Shown in pieces: positions 1 to 7,248 of a stretch of DNA of 9,475 bases. Origin of the DNA: CAYLJJ01 sp964384025. GTDB taxonomy: Bacteria; Myxococcota_A; Bradymonadia; UBA7976; UBA1532. The DNA is taken from assembly GCA_964384025.1 (NCBI GenBank), contig CAYLJJ010000157.1, positions 1 to 9,475 of the forward strand. Reading direction: 5' to 3'. Position 1 is the first letter of the stretch, and each line of letters opens with the position of its first letter. The translations under genes were made by a program, and so were the position numbers. The notes beneath the pieces were generated by a model. The model did no database searches. It saw only the letters and a program-made list of their open reading frames with translations, and was not told the DNA's origin.

Positions 1-1
1 A

Positions 2-796
2 TGGTCATGTTTGGACGTTGGATCTCCATGTCATAAAGTTCACAACACGCTCTCAGTGGTAACTAATATCCATACCGCAGGAACGACCTGTATGGAGTTC
101 ACTGGTCCCAGTCGACTACATTTGGATGTTAGCTTAGGGGCGAATGACAAAATCATCCGGGATGGTCTGGGCTTTTATGTCGATGCTGCCGATGAAGAAA
201 GCTATTCTGGTGGTGATGTATGGCATGATTTGAGCGGTGGAGGGCATGATGCAACCAAGTGGGGCACGCTCAACTCTAGCAATGATGCGGGTGGGTCTAT
301 CAGTTTTGATGGAGGTGGTTTTACGATCCCATCTTGGGATGGGTTCCTGAATGCTGAAGAGTTCACGATAGAGGTTTGGGCCAAGCTTCGTAGTCATCGC
401 TCCTATAATACAGGAATCGTGACCAACTATCTTAGTGGCAATGGCAAATTTAACTGGATGTGGACAAATCATACAGCATTTCATAATAATGGGAAAAAAA
501 GCCACACCTACAGCGCAGAATCAAAGTATGATCATAATGTATGGTACCGATTTGCTCTAAGATATAAGGCTGATACCGGTTATCAGTTCTTTGTTAATGA
601 GCAGATTGTTCATACCCACAGCACTTCAGGATCTCTGGCAGGTGGAGCCTCGGGGAATATCGGGATCGGCTCTAGAGAAGATGGGGTTGAAGCCTGTGAC
701 GCTCTGTTCTCAATCGTGAGGATCTATGAGCGGGCCTTGAGTGACACAGAGATGAGCGACAATTTCAACTCAGACAAGGCTCGGTTTGGATACTAA
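2..796 (+). CDS. LamG/concanavalin A-like jellyroll protein, 5'-truncated by window edge
   Basis: The frame is open from the left edge, so this is probably the C-terminal part of a longer protein; the first in-frame start-like codons are TTG at 11 and ATG at 92. Numbering from the TTG, residues about 52-261 look like one Laminin_G_3/concanavalin-like fold: an entry motif GLGFYVDAADEESY, then VWHDLSGGGHDAT, ISFDGGGF, FTIEVWAKL, WYRFALRY and GNIGIGS, and a closing FSIVRIYERALSDTEMSDNF...RFGY. That closing signature is typical of LamG modules in phage tail or capsid decorations and in secreted adhesins, where the fold binds glycans or ligands. Residues 1-45 are unassigned. Base composition is clearly lower in GC (35-45% in the lines I counted against roughly 55-58% further right), which suggests acquisition from phage or another host. 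The TAA at 794-796 overlaps the convergent gene's stop. The fold call is fairly safe; the role is open. Confidence 0.8.
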   Translation, partial: WSCLDVGSPCHKVHNTLSVVTNIHTAGTTCMEFTGPSRLHLDVSLGANDKIIRDGLGFYVDAADEESYSGGDVWHDLSGGGHDATKWGTLNSSNDAGGSISFDGGGFTIPSWDGFLNAEEFTIEVWAKLRSHRSYNTGIVTNYLSGNGKFNWMWTNHTAFHNNGKKSHTYSAESKYDHNVWYRFALRYKADTGYQFFVNEQIVHTHSTSGSLAGGASGNIGIGSREDGVEACDALFSIVRIYERALSDTEMSDNFNSDKARFGY

Positions 797-1677
797 AAGC
801 TGAGGCTGAGGCTGCTGACCAGTTCAGTCTCATCTCGGTGGGTAAAGAAGGTATTGACGATTCCATCCCTGAGGACAGAGCCTCCATGTTCAAGGCTCAA
901 AGAGAGCTGTAGTTGCTTGAGAGGCTGATAGGCTAGATGAGCTTCCCAATCATAGCTTTGGTACCAAAAGCCCTGGTCACTGGTGCTGGTCTCATGCTCA
1001 TCCCTTGAGTCATATTTGCGCAGCCAGACCCAGCCGAAGGAGGCTCCAAAAGAGAGATCTCCCAGCTGTTTGGAGTTGAGAAACTCCCAGTTCAGGCCCA
1101 GATGCAGCCCTGTGTCCATCTGAGTATTCATCCCTCCTTGATACCCCGCTCGCTCCGCAAACTTATGGAAGCGGTAGCGATAGTGAGGCATAAGGGCCAG
1201 AGAGATCCCCAAGGGCAGCTCTAAGCCGAAGTTGCTGGTGTAACGCAGAGCCAAGAAGAGATCCTGCTTCTGGCTGGGTCGCGAGGTGGGCAGATAGACC
1301 CGTAGATCTTGAGCGATGCTCAGCTCCTGCTCCTCGCTTAGAGAGATCGGGGTCGCCATCTTCAGGCCCAACTGAGTGTCCTGAAATTTCAGGCCGCTCT
1401 CATCTTCCTGAGCGACGAACTTCTCGTAGAGGCCAAAGCGGATATAGGACTTGAGGCCCTTCATCACACGACCCTGGCCCGCAAAACGGTAGACCATCAT
1501 CTGATCATTGAGGGGATCCTCATCAGAGATGGCGAGTTTACGATACTCGGCACTCAGGCTGATCTTAAAGGGACTGGGCTCTCTTTGGTCGATCTCCGCC
1601 TTCGCGGCGCTCTCCTCTGCGCGCAGCTCCCCCCCAAAAACCAAGAGGAGCGCAATCCAAGGTGTCGACCCTCTCAT
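793..1677 (-). CDS. Outer-membrane beta-barrel protein, third gene of the protease cluster
   Basis: A 294-aa protein with a Sec signal peptide: MR, then the hydrophobic stretch WIALLLVFGG and a likely signal peptidase I cut after LRA at residue 20. The mature part alternates polar and hydrophobic residues in about 12 amphipathic strands, for example near residues 38-47, 74-86, 140-156, 160-174, 206-220, 235-247 and 283-294. Polar loops separate them, and aromatic residues are common at strand ends. It finishes in SSLSLSF, a good BAM-type C-terminal beta-signal with terminal Phe. The size fits 12-stranded porin or transporter-like barrels, but I cannot name the family. The ATG lies 3 nt after the metalloprotease stop (TGA-GCG-ATG) with only a weak GGA upstream, so it probably depends on translational coupling. 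Its stop TAG (793-795) overlaps the convergent LamG gene. It could be a channel, or an export or anchoring partner for the two lipoproteins encoded upstream; that role is inferred from context only. Confidence 0.82.
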   Translation of the reverse strand: MRGSTPWIALLLVFGGELRAEESAAKAEIDQREPSPFKISLSAEYRKLAISDEDPLNDQMMVYRFAGQGRVMKGLKSYIRFGLYEKFVAQEDESGLKFQDTQLGLKMATPISLSEEQELSIAQDLRVYLPTSRPSQKQDLFLALRYTSNFGLELPLGISLALMPHYRYRFHKFAERAGYQGGMNTQMDTGLHLGLNWEFLNSKQLGDLSFGASFGWVWLRKYDSRDEHETSTSDQGFWYQSYDWEAHLAYQPLKQLQLSLSLEHGGSVLRDGIVNTFFTHRDETELVSSLSLSF

Positions 1678-1680
1678 CGC

Positions 1681-4600
1681 TCAGAATCCAACGAAGTTGT
1701 TGTAGTAGTCATGATAAGCGAGCAGGATCTTAAGCGCGTAGGTGTCCTTGTCTCGATCGGCGCCTCCGTAGAGAGAGTCGTTGTAGTCCCGGATATACTG
1801 AAAGCTCACCGGGCTGCGCGTCTTACGCGCTACAAGGTGCCAAGCTCGATCCTCTAGATAGGTGTAGACATACTCCTCTCCCTTATGAAGGAAGGTCTGT
1901 TGAGAGTTGTCATCCCTGAGCGCCTCGGCGATCGCCTCTTCTGGGAAACGCTCATGAAGATCGGCTGCGCTGTTAAAGCGCCAGATGGCGATGCGCTCTT
2001 TAAGAGCGATGTCATCTACCAAGTTGCTGTTGACCACCGAAGCGAAGATGTTGAGGGCGTAGTATTTAAACCAGGGGAAGGTGTCATAGTTGGCGCCCAA
2101 CATGTTGTCCAAAACGCGCTCTGAGAGCCGCGCCGCTCGTGTCCCGATGGGGGAGTCATACATCGCCGCATAGGTGTAGATGTTGGGGCTGTAGTAGACC
2201 TCCTGGAGATCCATAAAGGCGAAGGTCGCGAAGAGCTTATCGTTGATGATCCCGATGCGTCGAATATCACCATAGAAGGGATCAAACTCTGTCTGGTAAT
2301 TACGGAAGCTCGCGGATTGATTGATGATCGCATCGTAGTAGGCCAGGATCATCTCGTTGGCCACGGCCAGATCATTGAAGATATCTATAGCCATCTCATC
2401 ATATTCAATCTGCTCAAGTATGGGCTGCCCATCGACTTGGTCAAGGCGCTTGAGAATCTGCTGAATACCACCACCGGACCAGTCAAAGATGCCTAGATAC
2501 CAAGCCCTCTGGACGGGGAAGATGGAGTTGTAAACACGACCATAATAGCCCCCTGTGTTCCAAAATTGACGATAGGCGCGACGGTTGCGGTACTTGTAGT
2601 TCCAGTCGTAGTTCTCAATATCATTGAGCACGACCTCGGCGGGGGTAGCGCCATAGTCATAGGCTCGACACATGGGGGAGAGGATGCGATGCTCATCGGT
2701 GCAATAAAGCAGCTTCTGCTCCATCGCCTCCGTCTTGGTGGACTCACTCCCATAGATCCACTTGAGGGCCCACTCATCATAGAGACCCCACTCATGCTTA
2801 GTGCCGGCCTCGGCGCCGATGGAGATATAGTCCATTACCGAGTTACTCACCTCTCCTTCTCGATGGTGGAGACGATCGGTAGAGCCATAGAAGTTATGAC
2901 GCAGACCGAGAGTATGTCCAAACTCATGGATATAGATATGATGCATCACGTTATCAGTGAAGCGCTCAGCATACTCATCATTGCTCTCCCATTTGCCATC
3001 ATCTTTACAGAGACGACCTGTACGAGAGAGGTCATGCAGATAGTTTCCCGGTTCAAATTCGTAGATGCTTTGAGTGGACTTTATCATCTTCTTGAGCGCG
3101 TTATACTCTCGATGATTCTTCTTCCAATCCTGGAACTGCTCACGGAACTCATTTTGTTGCTCGATCCCATCAGCGCTGTAGAGAGGCGTTGTTCCAAAGG
3201 GGTTTTCGCCCATGCTGATGGCATCCATGGTTTGGCGGAACTCCGCCTCCTTGATCATCATTTCAGCAAAGGCATGGGGATCCATCTGCTGGGGATTGCG
3301 ATAGGTATAGGCGTTCCAGCCAGGATAGGAGTAGCGAGCCTCTGGGAGGATGCGATTGAGGATCTCCAGGAAACGGGGATCCTTGGGTTCTGGGATAAAG
3401 TCTGCGCTGGTACCGGTCTGCTGCTCCTCAGGGAAGTCCATGACGAAGCGCATCTCATCGAAGAGGGCTGAGTCTAGGCGCATCTTCTCATCGGCAGGCT
3501 TGGCGATGGTGCCGGGCTCACAGCTCCCCTCAAGATCGATTCCCTCTTCAGCTCCAGCGTCGGTCAGGAACTCACGGGCAAGAAAACCCAGGAGGGAGTA
3601 AGCATAGTTGTAGCCGTTGACGTTGGCGGAGATGATCTCTCCTGTGCGCGGATCAGAGGTGGAGGGGCCATAGCCTAGAGGGCCATTGGCGTTGTGGTTT
3701 TGGAACCAAGTAACGAAGCTGTAGCGGATATCTCCCAGCTCTCGTTCAATACCACCATCATTGTACTCCTTAAAGGCCACACGCATCTTGCCACCACCCT
3801 CTGAGAGAACAGCGTTGGTGTTCTCCTGGATACCTCCAGCACCAGTGAAGAAATGCTTAAACTTTTCAGGGAAGCCCTTGGCGAAGTAGTAGGTGATCTC
3901 CTCCTGATCAGGGTTCCAGATCTTCATCAGGCGCTTGCCGCCCAGGAGCCCGGTCGCTGTATCGGTGTAGAGGTTCAGGTTCTGAAAAACGCCATACTTC
4001 TTGTTGACTGGATCCTTTTCATCAACCAAGACCGGCTTGAAATCGCTTGGTCCTGTGCGATAGAAGTTGAATTTGTAGACAATGGTGCCGCTATCGATGA
4101 CGTTAGTATCAAAAGTGTGTTGACCTAAGAAGGCCCAGCTATAACAGAGGTATCCAGCGACATTGAGTTTGTAATTTACCTCAACGTTAAAGCTTAGATA
4201 TTGGTCCTCTTTATCCCACTTGTATGAATCAGGAACCAGCTGGGTAGAGACCTCTTTAGCACATTCATTGAAGAAATAACCATTGATCGCGCCGATGGCA
4301 TCCTCTGGAGAGACTTTCATCTCTTCAAAGTCCACCTTAAACTGCTGACGCTCCTTCCAGTTTTCCTCGGTATTCTCCTCAAGATGGTTGCTGCGTTCTC
4401 CATCTAGAGACTCCCGCAGCTTGATATCTACATGCTTGCCAGGGAACTCCATGATGACGGTATCAGCGCGGTAGAGATCATCATCGTTGGGGTTGTCAGG
4501 ATCATCAGACTGGAGCAGCTGCGCGTCGGTAACTTGAAGAGCATCTTCGCGGAAGCGAAAGCGCACATAGCGGGTACTGCTCTCATAACCCGGAAAGGAC

Positions 4601-4809
4601 TCAGTGATGTTGGGATCGCTGGCCTCGATGATATTGATGCGATAGAGCCAGCCATCATCCTGGCTGTTCTCCCCCAACTTGGGGTTGGGAGCGGTCAGGT
4701 CCTCTTTCTCTAGATAGATCGATTCATCACTCAGGCCATTGCGAATGGGCCTGTGATCGACACAGCCAAAGAGGAGCAGGGAGATTGTCACAATGGGGAT
4801 CAGTCTCAT
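1681..4809 (-). CDS. Lipoprotein zinc metalloprotease, DUF4953/EcxA-like metzincin
   Basis: A 1042-aa protein. ATG 4809 is chosen over an upstream in-frame ATG (4941) because it gives a lipoprotein signal (MRLIPIVTISLLLFGC, Cys16) and a strong ribosome site. The catalytic metzincin motif HEFGHTLGLRH occupies residues 628-638: zinc ligands His628, His632 and His638, catalytic Glu629. The Met-turn SVMDY follows at 657-661 (Met659), then the family-typical helix YDEWALKWIYG at about 677-687. Earlier family signatures are YYFAKGFPEKF near 307-317 and DIRYSFVTWFQN...GYGPSTSDPRTGEII near 360-393, as in DUF5117/DUF4953 proteins. About 235 residues separate DPRTGEII from HEFGH, longer than I expect for the family, so an acidic, helix-rich insertion is likely. 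Residues 690-1042 form a helical C-terminal region without recognised motif. Six non-lipid cysteines (183, 222, 430, 601, 703, 714) could form disulfides. Lipid anchoring with Val at +2 suggests the outer membrane. It should cleave proteins or peptides in the periplasm or at the surface; the substrate is unknown. Confidence 0.92.
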   Translation of the reverse strand: MRLIPIVTISLLLFGCVDHRPIRNGLSDESIYLEKEDLTAPNPKLGENSQDDGWLYRINIIEASDPNITESFPGYESSTRYVRFRFREDALQVTDAQLLQSDDPDNPNDDDLYRADTVIMEFPGKHVDIKLRESLDGERSNHLEENTEENWKERQQFKVDFEEMKVSPEDAIGAINGYFFNECAKEVSTQLVPDSYKWDKEDQYLSFNVEVNYKLNVAGYLCYSWAFLGQHTFDTNVIDSGTIVYKFNFYRTGPSDFKPVLVDEKDPVNKKYGVFQNLNLYTDTATGLLGGKRLMKIWNPDQEEITYYFAKGFPEKFKHFFTGAGGIQENTNAVLSEGGGKMRVAFKEYNDGGIERELGDIRYSFVTWFQNHNANGPLGYGPSTSDPRTGEIISANVNGYNYAYSLLGFLAREFLTDAGAEEGIDLEGSCEPGTIAKPADEKMRLDSALFDEMRFVMDFPEEQQTGTSADFIPEPKDPRFLEILNRILPEARYSYPGWNAYTYRNPQQMDPHAFAEMMIKEAEFRQTMDAISMGENPFGTTPLYSADGIEQQNEFREQFQDWKKNHREYNALKKMIKSTQSIYEFEPGNYLHDLSRTGRLCKDDGKWESNDEYAERFTDNVMHHIYIHEFGHTLGLRHNFYGSTDRLHHREGEVSNSVMDYISIGAEAGTKHEWGLYDEWALKWIYGSESTKTEAMEQKLLYCTDEHRILSPMCRAYDYGATPAEVVLNDIENYDWNYKYRNRRAYRQFWNTGGYYGRVYNSIFPVQRAWYLGIFDWSGGGIQQILKRLDQVDGQPILEQIEYDEMAIDIFNDLAVANEMILAYYDAIINQSASFRNYQTEFDPFYGDIRRIGIINDKLFATFAFMDLQEVYYSPNIYTYAAMYDSPIGTRAARLSERVLDNMLGANYDTFPWFKYYALNIFASVVNSNLVDDIALKERIAIWRFNSAADLHERFPEEAIAEALRDDNSQQTFLHKGEEYVYTYLEDRAWHLVARKTRSPVSFQYIRDYNDSLYGGADRDKDTYALKILLAYHDYYNNFVGF

Positions 4810-4814
4810 CTCAG

Positions 4815-4821
4815 CCCCCTT
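4815..4821 (-). promoter_or_regulatory. Ribosome binding site of the metalloprotease, fused to the upstream stop
   Basis: On the minus strand the junction reads TAAGGGGGCTGAGATG. The TAA that ends the upstream lipoprotein gene is also the first part of a purine-rich Shine-Dalgarno (AAGGGGG, 6 of 7 to AAGGAGG), 5 nt before ATG 4809. This fixes the start and implies that ribosomes ending on the first gene can re-initiate on the protease gene. Confidence 0.75.
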
Positions 4822-7153
4822 ATCGCCAGATCGTGGCCGAGGTGGCCCGACCGTTGTAAAGGCCAAACTCGATCCGCTTGGAGAGCGAGACGGCACTGTC
4901 GATGATGTTCCCGTTAGGGGAGTAATTAAAGAAGAGTTCACACTGGCGGTAGCTGTTTAAGCCCACCTCATCAGCCCAAGCCTCCACCTTTTGCTTTACA
5001 TAGTCGCCATAGCGGATCTCCAACCCTGGGCAGAGTTCCAGTGCCCCTTTAAAGGTGCTTTGTGCGATGCGACCGATCTGACCATCTGCCTCAACATGGA
5101 AGAGCAGTGTGCTCTCTTTGCCGTTCATCTGCACCGAAGTGGCGGGGATAAACTCAGAGCGCATCCCGCGGATCTGACGACTGTAACCCCCTCGCTCCTC
5201 GATGGGAGTACCCGGCACAGCACCCTTGATCAGATCTCGAGAGTTGGCCTGCTTGAACTCAACCTCAATGGTCTTAAGTTGACGATCATAAGCTCCGATC
5301 TTAAAGCCCTTGCCATCAAGGGCATAGGGATTTTGTAGGGCGCTGCGCTGAGAAAGGCTTAGATCGTAGTAGGGCAGATCATCACGCAGAATCTTCTTGC
5401 GCCAATCCCCCAACAGGGTGTCGATCTGGCTGAGGCCGCGAGCAAAGGTGATCGCGGTGATCGCGTTATAATTGAGGCTATACTGAACTACGACGCGGTA
5501 AGCATCACCATCTTGGAGGAAGTGGCTCTCAGAGATCACCCACTTCTGATCGTCCGTGTTTTGAAAGACCGTAAAACTATCTTCAAGCTCAGAGTGCCTC
5601 TGAGTAAAAGCGGAGAGAACTCCAGCGACGAAGGGCTCAATAAGCCAGGTAGCCTCTACCACCATAGGATCTACCAAGGCGCGCTCGGCGTCGGAGAGGC
5701 TATAGTAGAGCGTGATAAGCTCCCGAGTAACTCCCTCTACCCAGTTGCTCTCATCCTCCAGGGTGAGGGCTGAGATCGCCACGGGGGTCTCTGTGAAGCT
5801 TCCAGGGATCTGAAGCTCCCAGGTCAAGAAGGGATGATCCTCTGCAGCCTCAGGAGCGACAGCGGCCCGCAGGCGAGCCTCCAAGCCCTCTTTCCAGGCG
5901 GTCGCGATGGTCAGGGGCTGGAACTCATTCACCACCGCGTTGAGCTGCCGGGTGATGGTCATGGTGTAGAGCATATCTGTGTCATCGGGGCGCTGCCCAT
6001 CCTTGAGGAGATCTGCTTGGTTGTTAACCGGATGGAGGAAGCCCAGTTCTACGCCGTTGAAGTCGATAAAAGCTGCGTCTCGCTGACCGGAGACATCAAA
6101 AGTGAAGCGTTGAAGAGTCTCGGTGGAGCCCGCACCCAAGCATCGCTCTACGAGCTGGCCAAAGCTGAGATCTTCGGAGAGGTTGATGTTACAGCCATCG
6201 CTTTGAAGAGTGGGCACCACGTTTCCAACAACGTCACCCTCTCCAGGTTCACCCAGATCCAAAGAAGCGTTCTCGAAGGGAGCCTCAAGGACATGCTCGA
6301 TCCCCATAAAGCTGACTTGCCCCTCAGGGGTAAACTGGATAAAGAAGCCAGAATCCACGATATAGATCAGGGTGTCCTGGGGTCCTGAGCCTCCCTCGGT
6401 GTAAAAGACGTTGCAGACTTGTCCATCAGCGACACAATCCCAATCTGCGGGGTGCTCATCAGCGGGTTCATTGAAGTAGTTCTGACGGATAAAGCGATAG
6501 AGATCGGTGATATTACGATGGTTAAGCCAGGCGTTGGGGCTATCTTCCTGATTTTCTTGATCTACGAACTGATCAAGCTCCTGATCGCCAATAAAGATAC
6601 GTTCGCGCATCTGAATACGAACTTGGCTGTCCTCTAAACCCTCTTCTCCATAACGTTTAAACTCCCCCTCCATTCCACCTTTATACTGTTCTGTAGCATA
6701 AATTTCCTCAACAACATGAGTTTCATCATTCATGAAAACTATGATCTCATTGAGTGGACCCCAGACCAAAGCATTGGAATAGACATCAGGATCACATAGC
6801 TTACCCTGCTCAGGGCGCCCTGGTAGAGTATCGGCGTTGAGAGGAGGGCCCTCTTCGCTCCAAAGAGAAACTCCACCGATGGAGACATCAGGAATGACGG
6901 GTTGAACAACCATCCCCTGAAGGATCCCCTCGTGTTCCTCTTCACAACAGAAGGCGGTCTCTCCCAACAGATCTGGATTACAGGCAGGGACCTCGGTTGG
7001 AACGCTGCCCTCCTGGATAAAGGGCTCCTGAGCCTCTGGCTCATTCACCGACTGTGGATCTCCCTCAAAGGGCTCAAAGACCTGCTCAGGACCATCCTCA
7101 CAGGCTAGAAGCGCCAGGGCGGCTGCCAACAACAGCCACGGTGCCTTGCGCAT
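4820..7153 (-). CDS. Large orphan lipoprotein (777 aa), first gene of the protease cluster
   Basis: I do not recognise this family. The start is a clear lipoprotein signal: MRKAPWLLLAAALALLAC, lipobox LLAC, Cys18. An acidic, Pro/Glu-rich tether follows (about 19-57), as in lipoproteins that stand off the membrane. Cysteines cluster at 58, 69-70, 120, 240, 247, 321 and 338, with a second pair at 708 and 738, so an N-terminal disulfide-bonded region of about 55-340 is likely. Residues 345-470 look beta-rich, 470-520 helical (including LSDAERALVDPMVVEATWLIEPFVAG), and 545-777 mixed, ending FFNYSPNGNIIDS...ATIWR. No protease, kinase, glycosidase or TPR motif was seen. The start is supported by AGGAG 8 nt upstream of the ATG. 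The gene lies 10 nt upstream of the metzincin gene and its stop overlaps that gene's ribosome site, so the two proteins are probably made together. A partner, inhibitor or receptor role for the protease is conceivable but unproven. Confidence 0.9.
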   Translation of the reverse strand: MRKAPWLLLAAALALLACEDGPEQVFEPFEGDPQSVNEPEAQEPFIQEGSVPTEVPACNPDLLGETAFCCEEEHEGILQGMVVQPVIPDVSIGGVSLWSEEGPPLNADTLPGRPEQGKLCDPDVYSNALVWGPLNEIIVFMNDETHVVEEIYATEQYKGGMEGEFKRYGEEGLEDSQVRIQMRERIFIGDQELDQFVDQENQEDSPNAWLNHRNITDLYRFIRQNYFNEPADEHPADWDCVADGQVCNVFYTEGGSGPQDTLIYIVDSGFFIQFTPEGQVSFMGIEHVLEAPFENASLDLGEPGEGDVVGNVVPTLQSDGCNINLSEDLSFGQLVERCLGAGSTETLQRFTFDVSGQRDAAFIDFNGVELGFLHPVNNQADLLKDGQRPDDTDMLYTMTITRQLNAVVNEFQPLTIATAWKEGLEARLRAAVAPEAAEDHPFLTWELQIPGSFTETPVAISALTLEDESNWVEGVTRELITLYYSLSDAERALVDPMVVEATWLIEPFVAGVLSAFTQRHSELEDSFTVFQNTDDQKWVISESHFLQDGDAYRVVVQYSLNYNAITAITFARGLSQIDTLLGDWRKKILRDDLPYYDLSLSQRSALQNPYALDGKGFKIGAYDRQLKTIEVEFKQANSRDLIKGAVPGTPIEERGGYSRQIRGMRSEFIPATSVQMNGKESTLLFHVEADGQIGRIAQSTFKGALELCPGLEIRYGDYVKQKVEAWADEVGLNSYRQCELFFNYSPNGNIIDSAVSLSKRIEFGLYNGRATSATIWR

Positions 7154-7161
7154 ACTCTCTA

Positions 7162-7166
7162 CTCCT
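7162..7166 (-). promoter_or_regulatory. Ribosome binding site of the 777-aa lipoprotein
   Basis: TGAGGAG lies upstream of ATG 7153; its AGGAG core is 8 nt from the start. It is the first ribosome site of the three-gene cluster and far stronger than the weak GGA in front of the third gene. Confidence 0.7.
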
Positions 7167-7184
7167 CACCGGCATAAAGCCGTG
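7167..7184 (-). other. Short inverted repeat just upstream of the cluster's first ribosome site
   Basis: On the minus strand CACGGC-TTTAT-GCCGGTG can fold into a 6-bp stem with one bulged G, and its 3' arm abuts the AGGAG. If it lies in the leader RNA it could modulate access to the ribosome site. There is no U-run after it, so it is not an intrinsic terminator. It may be chance. Confidence 0.3.
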
Positions 7185-7188
7185 CTCT

Positions 7189-7209
7189 TCTCAAAATGAG
7201 ATCAAAATG
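7189..7209. repeat. TCAAAATG direct repeat and TCTCA-AAA-TGAGA palindrome (possible operator)
   Basis: TCAAAATG occurs at 7191-7198 and again at 7202-7209, 11 bp apart, that is one helical turn. The first copy sits inside a perfect 5-bp inverted repeat TCTCA-AAA-TGAGA at 7189-7201. The element lies in the 95-nt gap between the FAD enzyme gene and the three-gene cluster, 36-56 bp before the cluster's first ATG, where an operator would be expected. I could not find a convincing -35/-10 pair around it. Confidence 0.35.
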
Positions 7210-7248
7210 TTTCAGGATGCTTTTGCTTTGCAGTTCAGAGGGCTGAGG

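Noticed and set aside
134..505. Minus-strand frame of 123 codons inside the LamG gene
   Set aside because: It is antisense to a recognisable LamG fold, with no ribosome site or domain of its own.
2566..3471. Plus-strand open frame of 301 codons
   Set aside because: It lies wholly antisense to the metalloprotease gene, whose zinc site and Met-turn are unmistakable. The frame has no ribosome site or domain and is low-complexity Leu/Ile/Gly, as expected of a codon-bias shadow.
4810..4941. Upstream ATG (4941) as metalloprotease start, adding 44 residues
   Set aside because: It would overlap the end of the 777-aa gene, put a Ser/Pro/Thr-rich stretch before the signal peptide and destroy the lipoprotein start. 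ATG 4809 has a strong ribosome site and a lipobox at the right distance.
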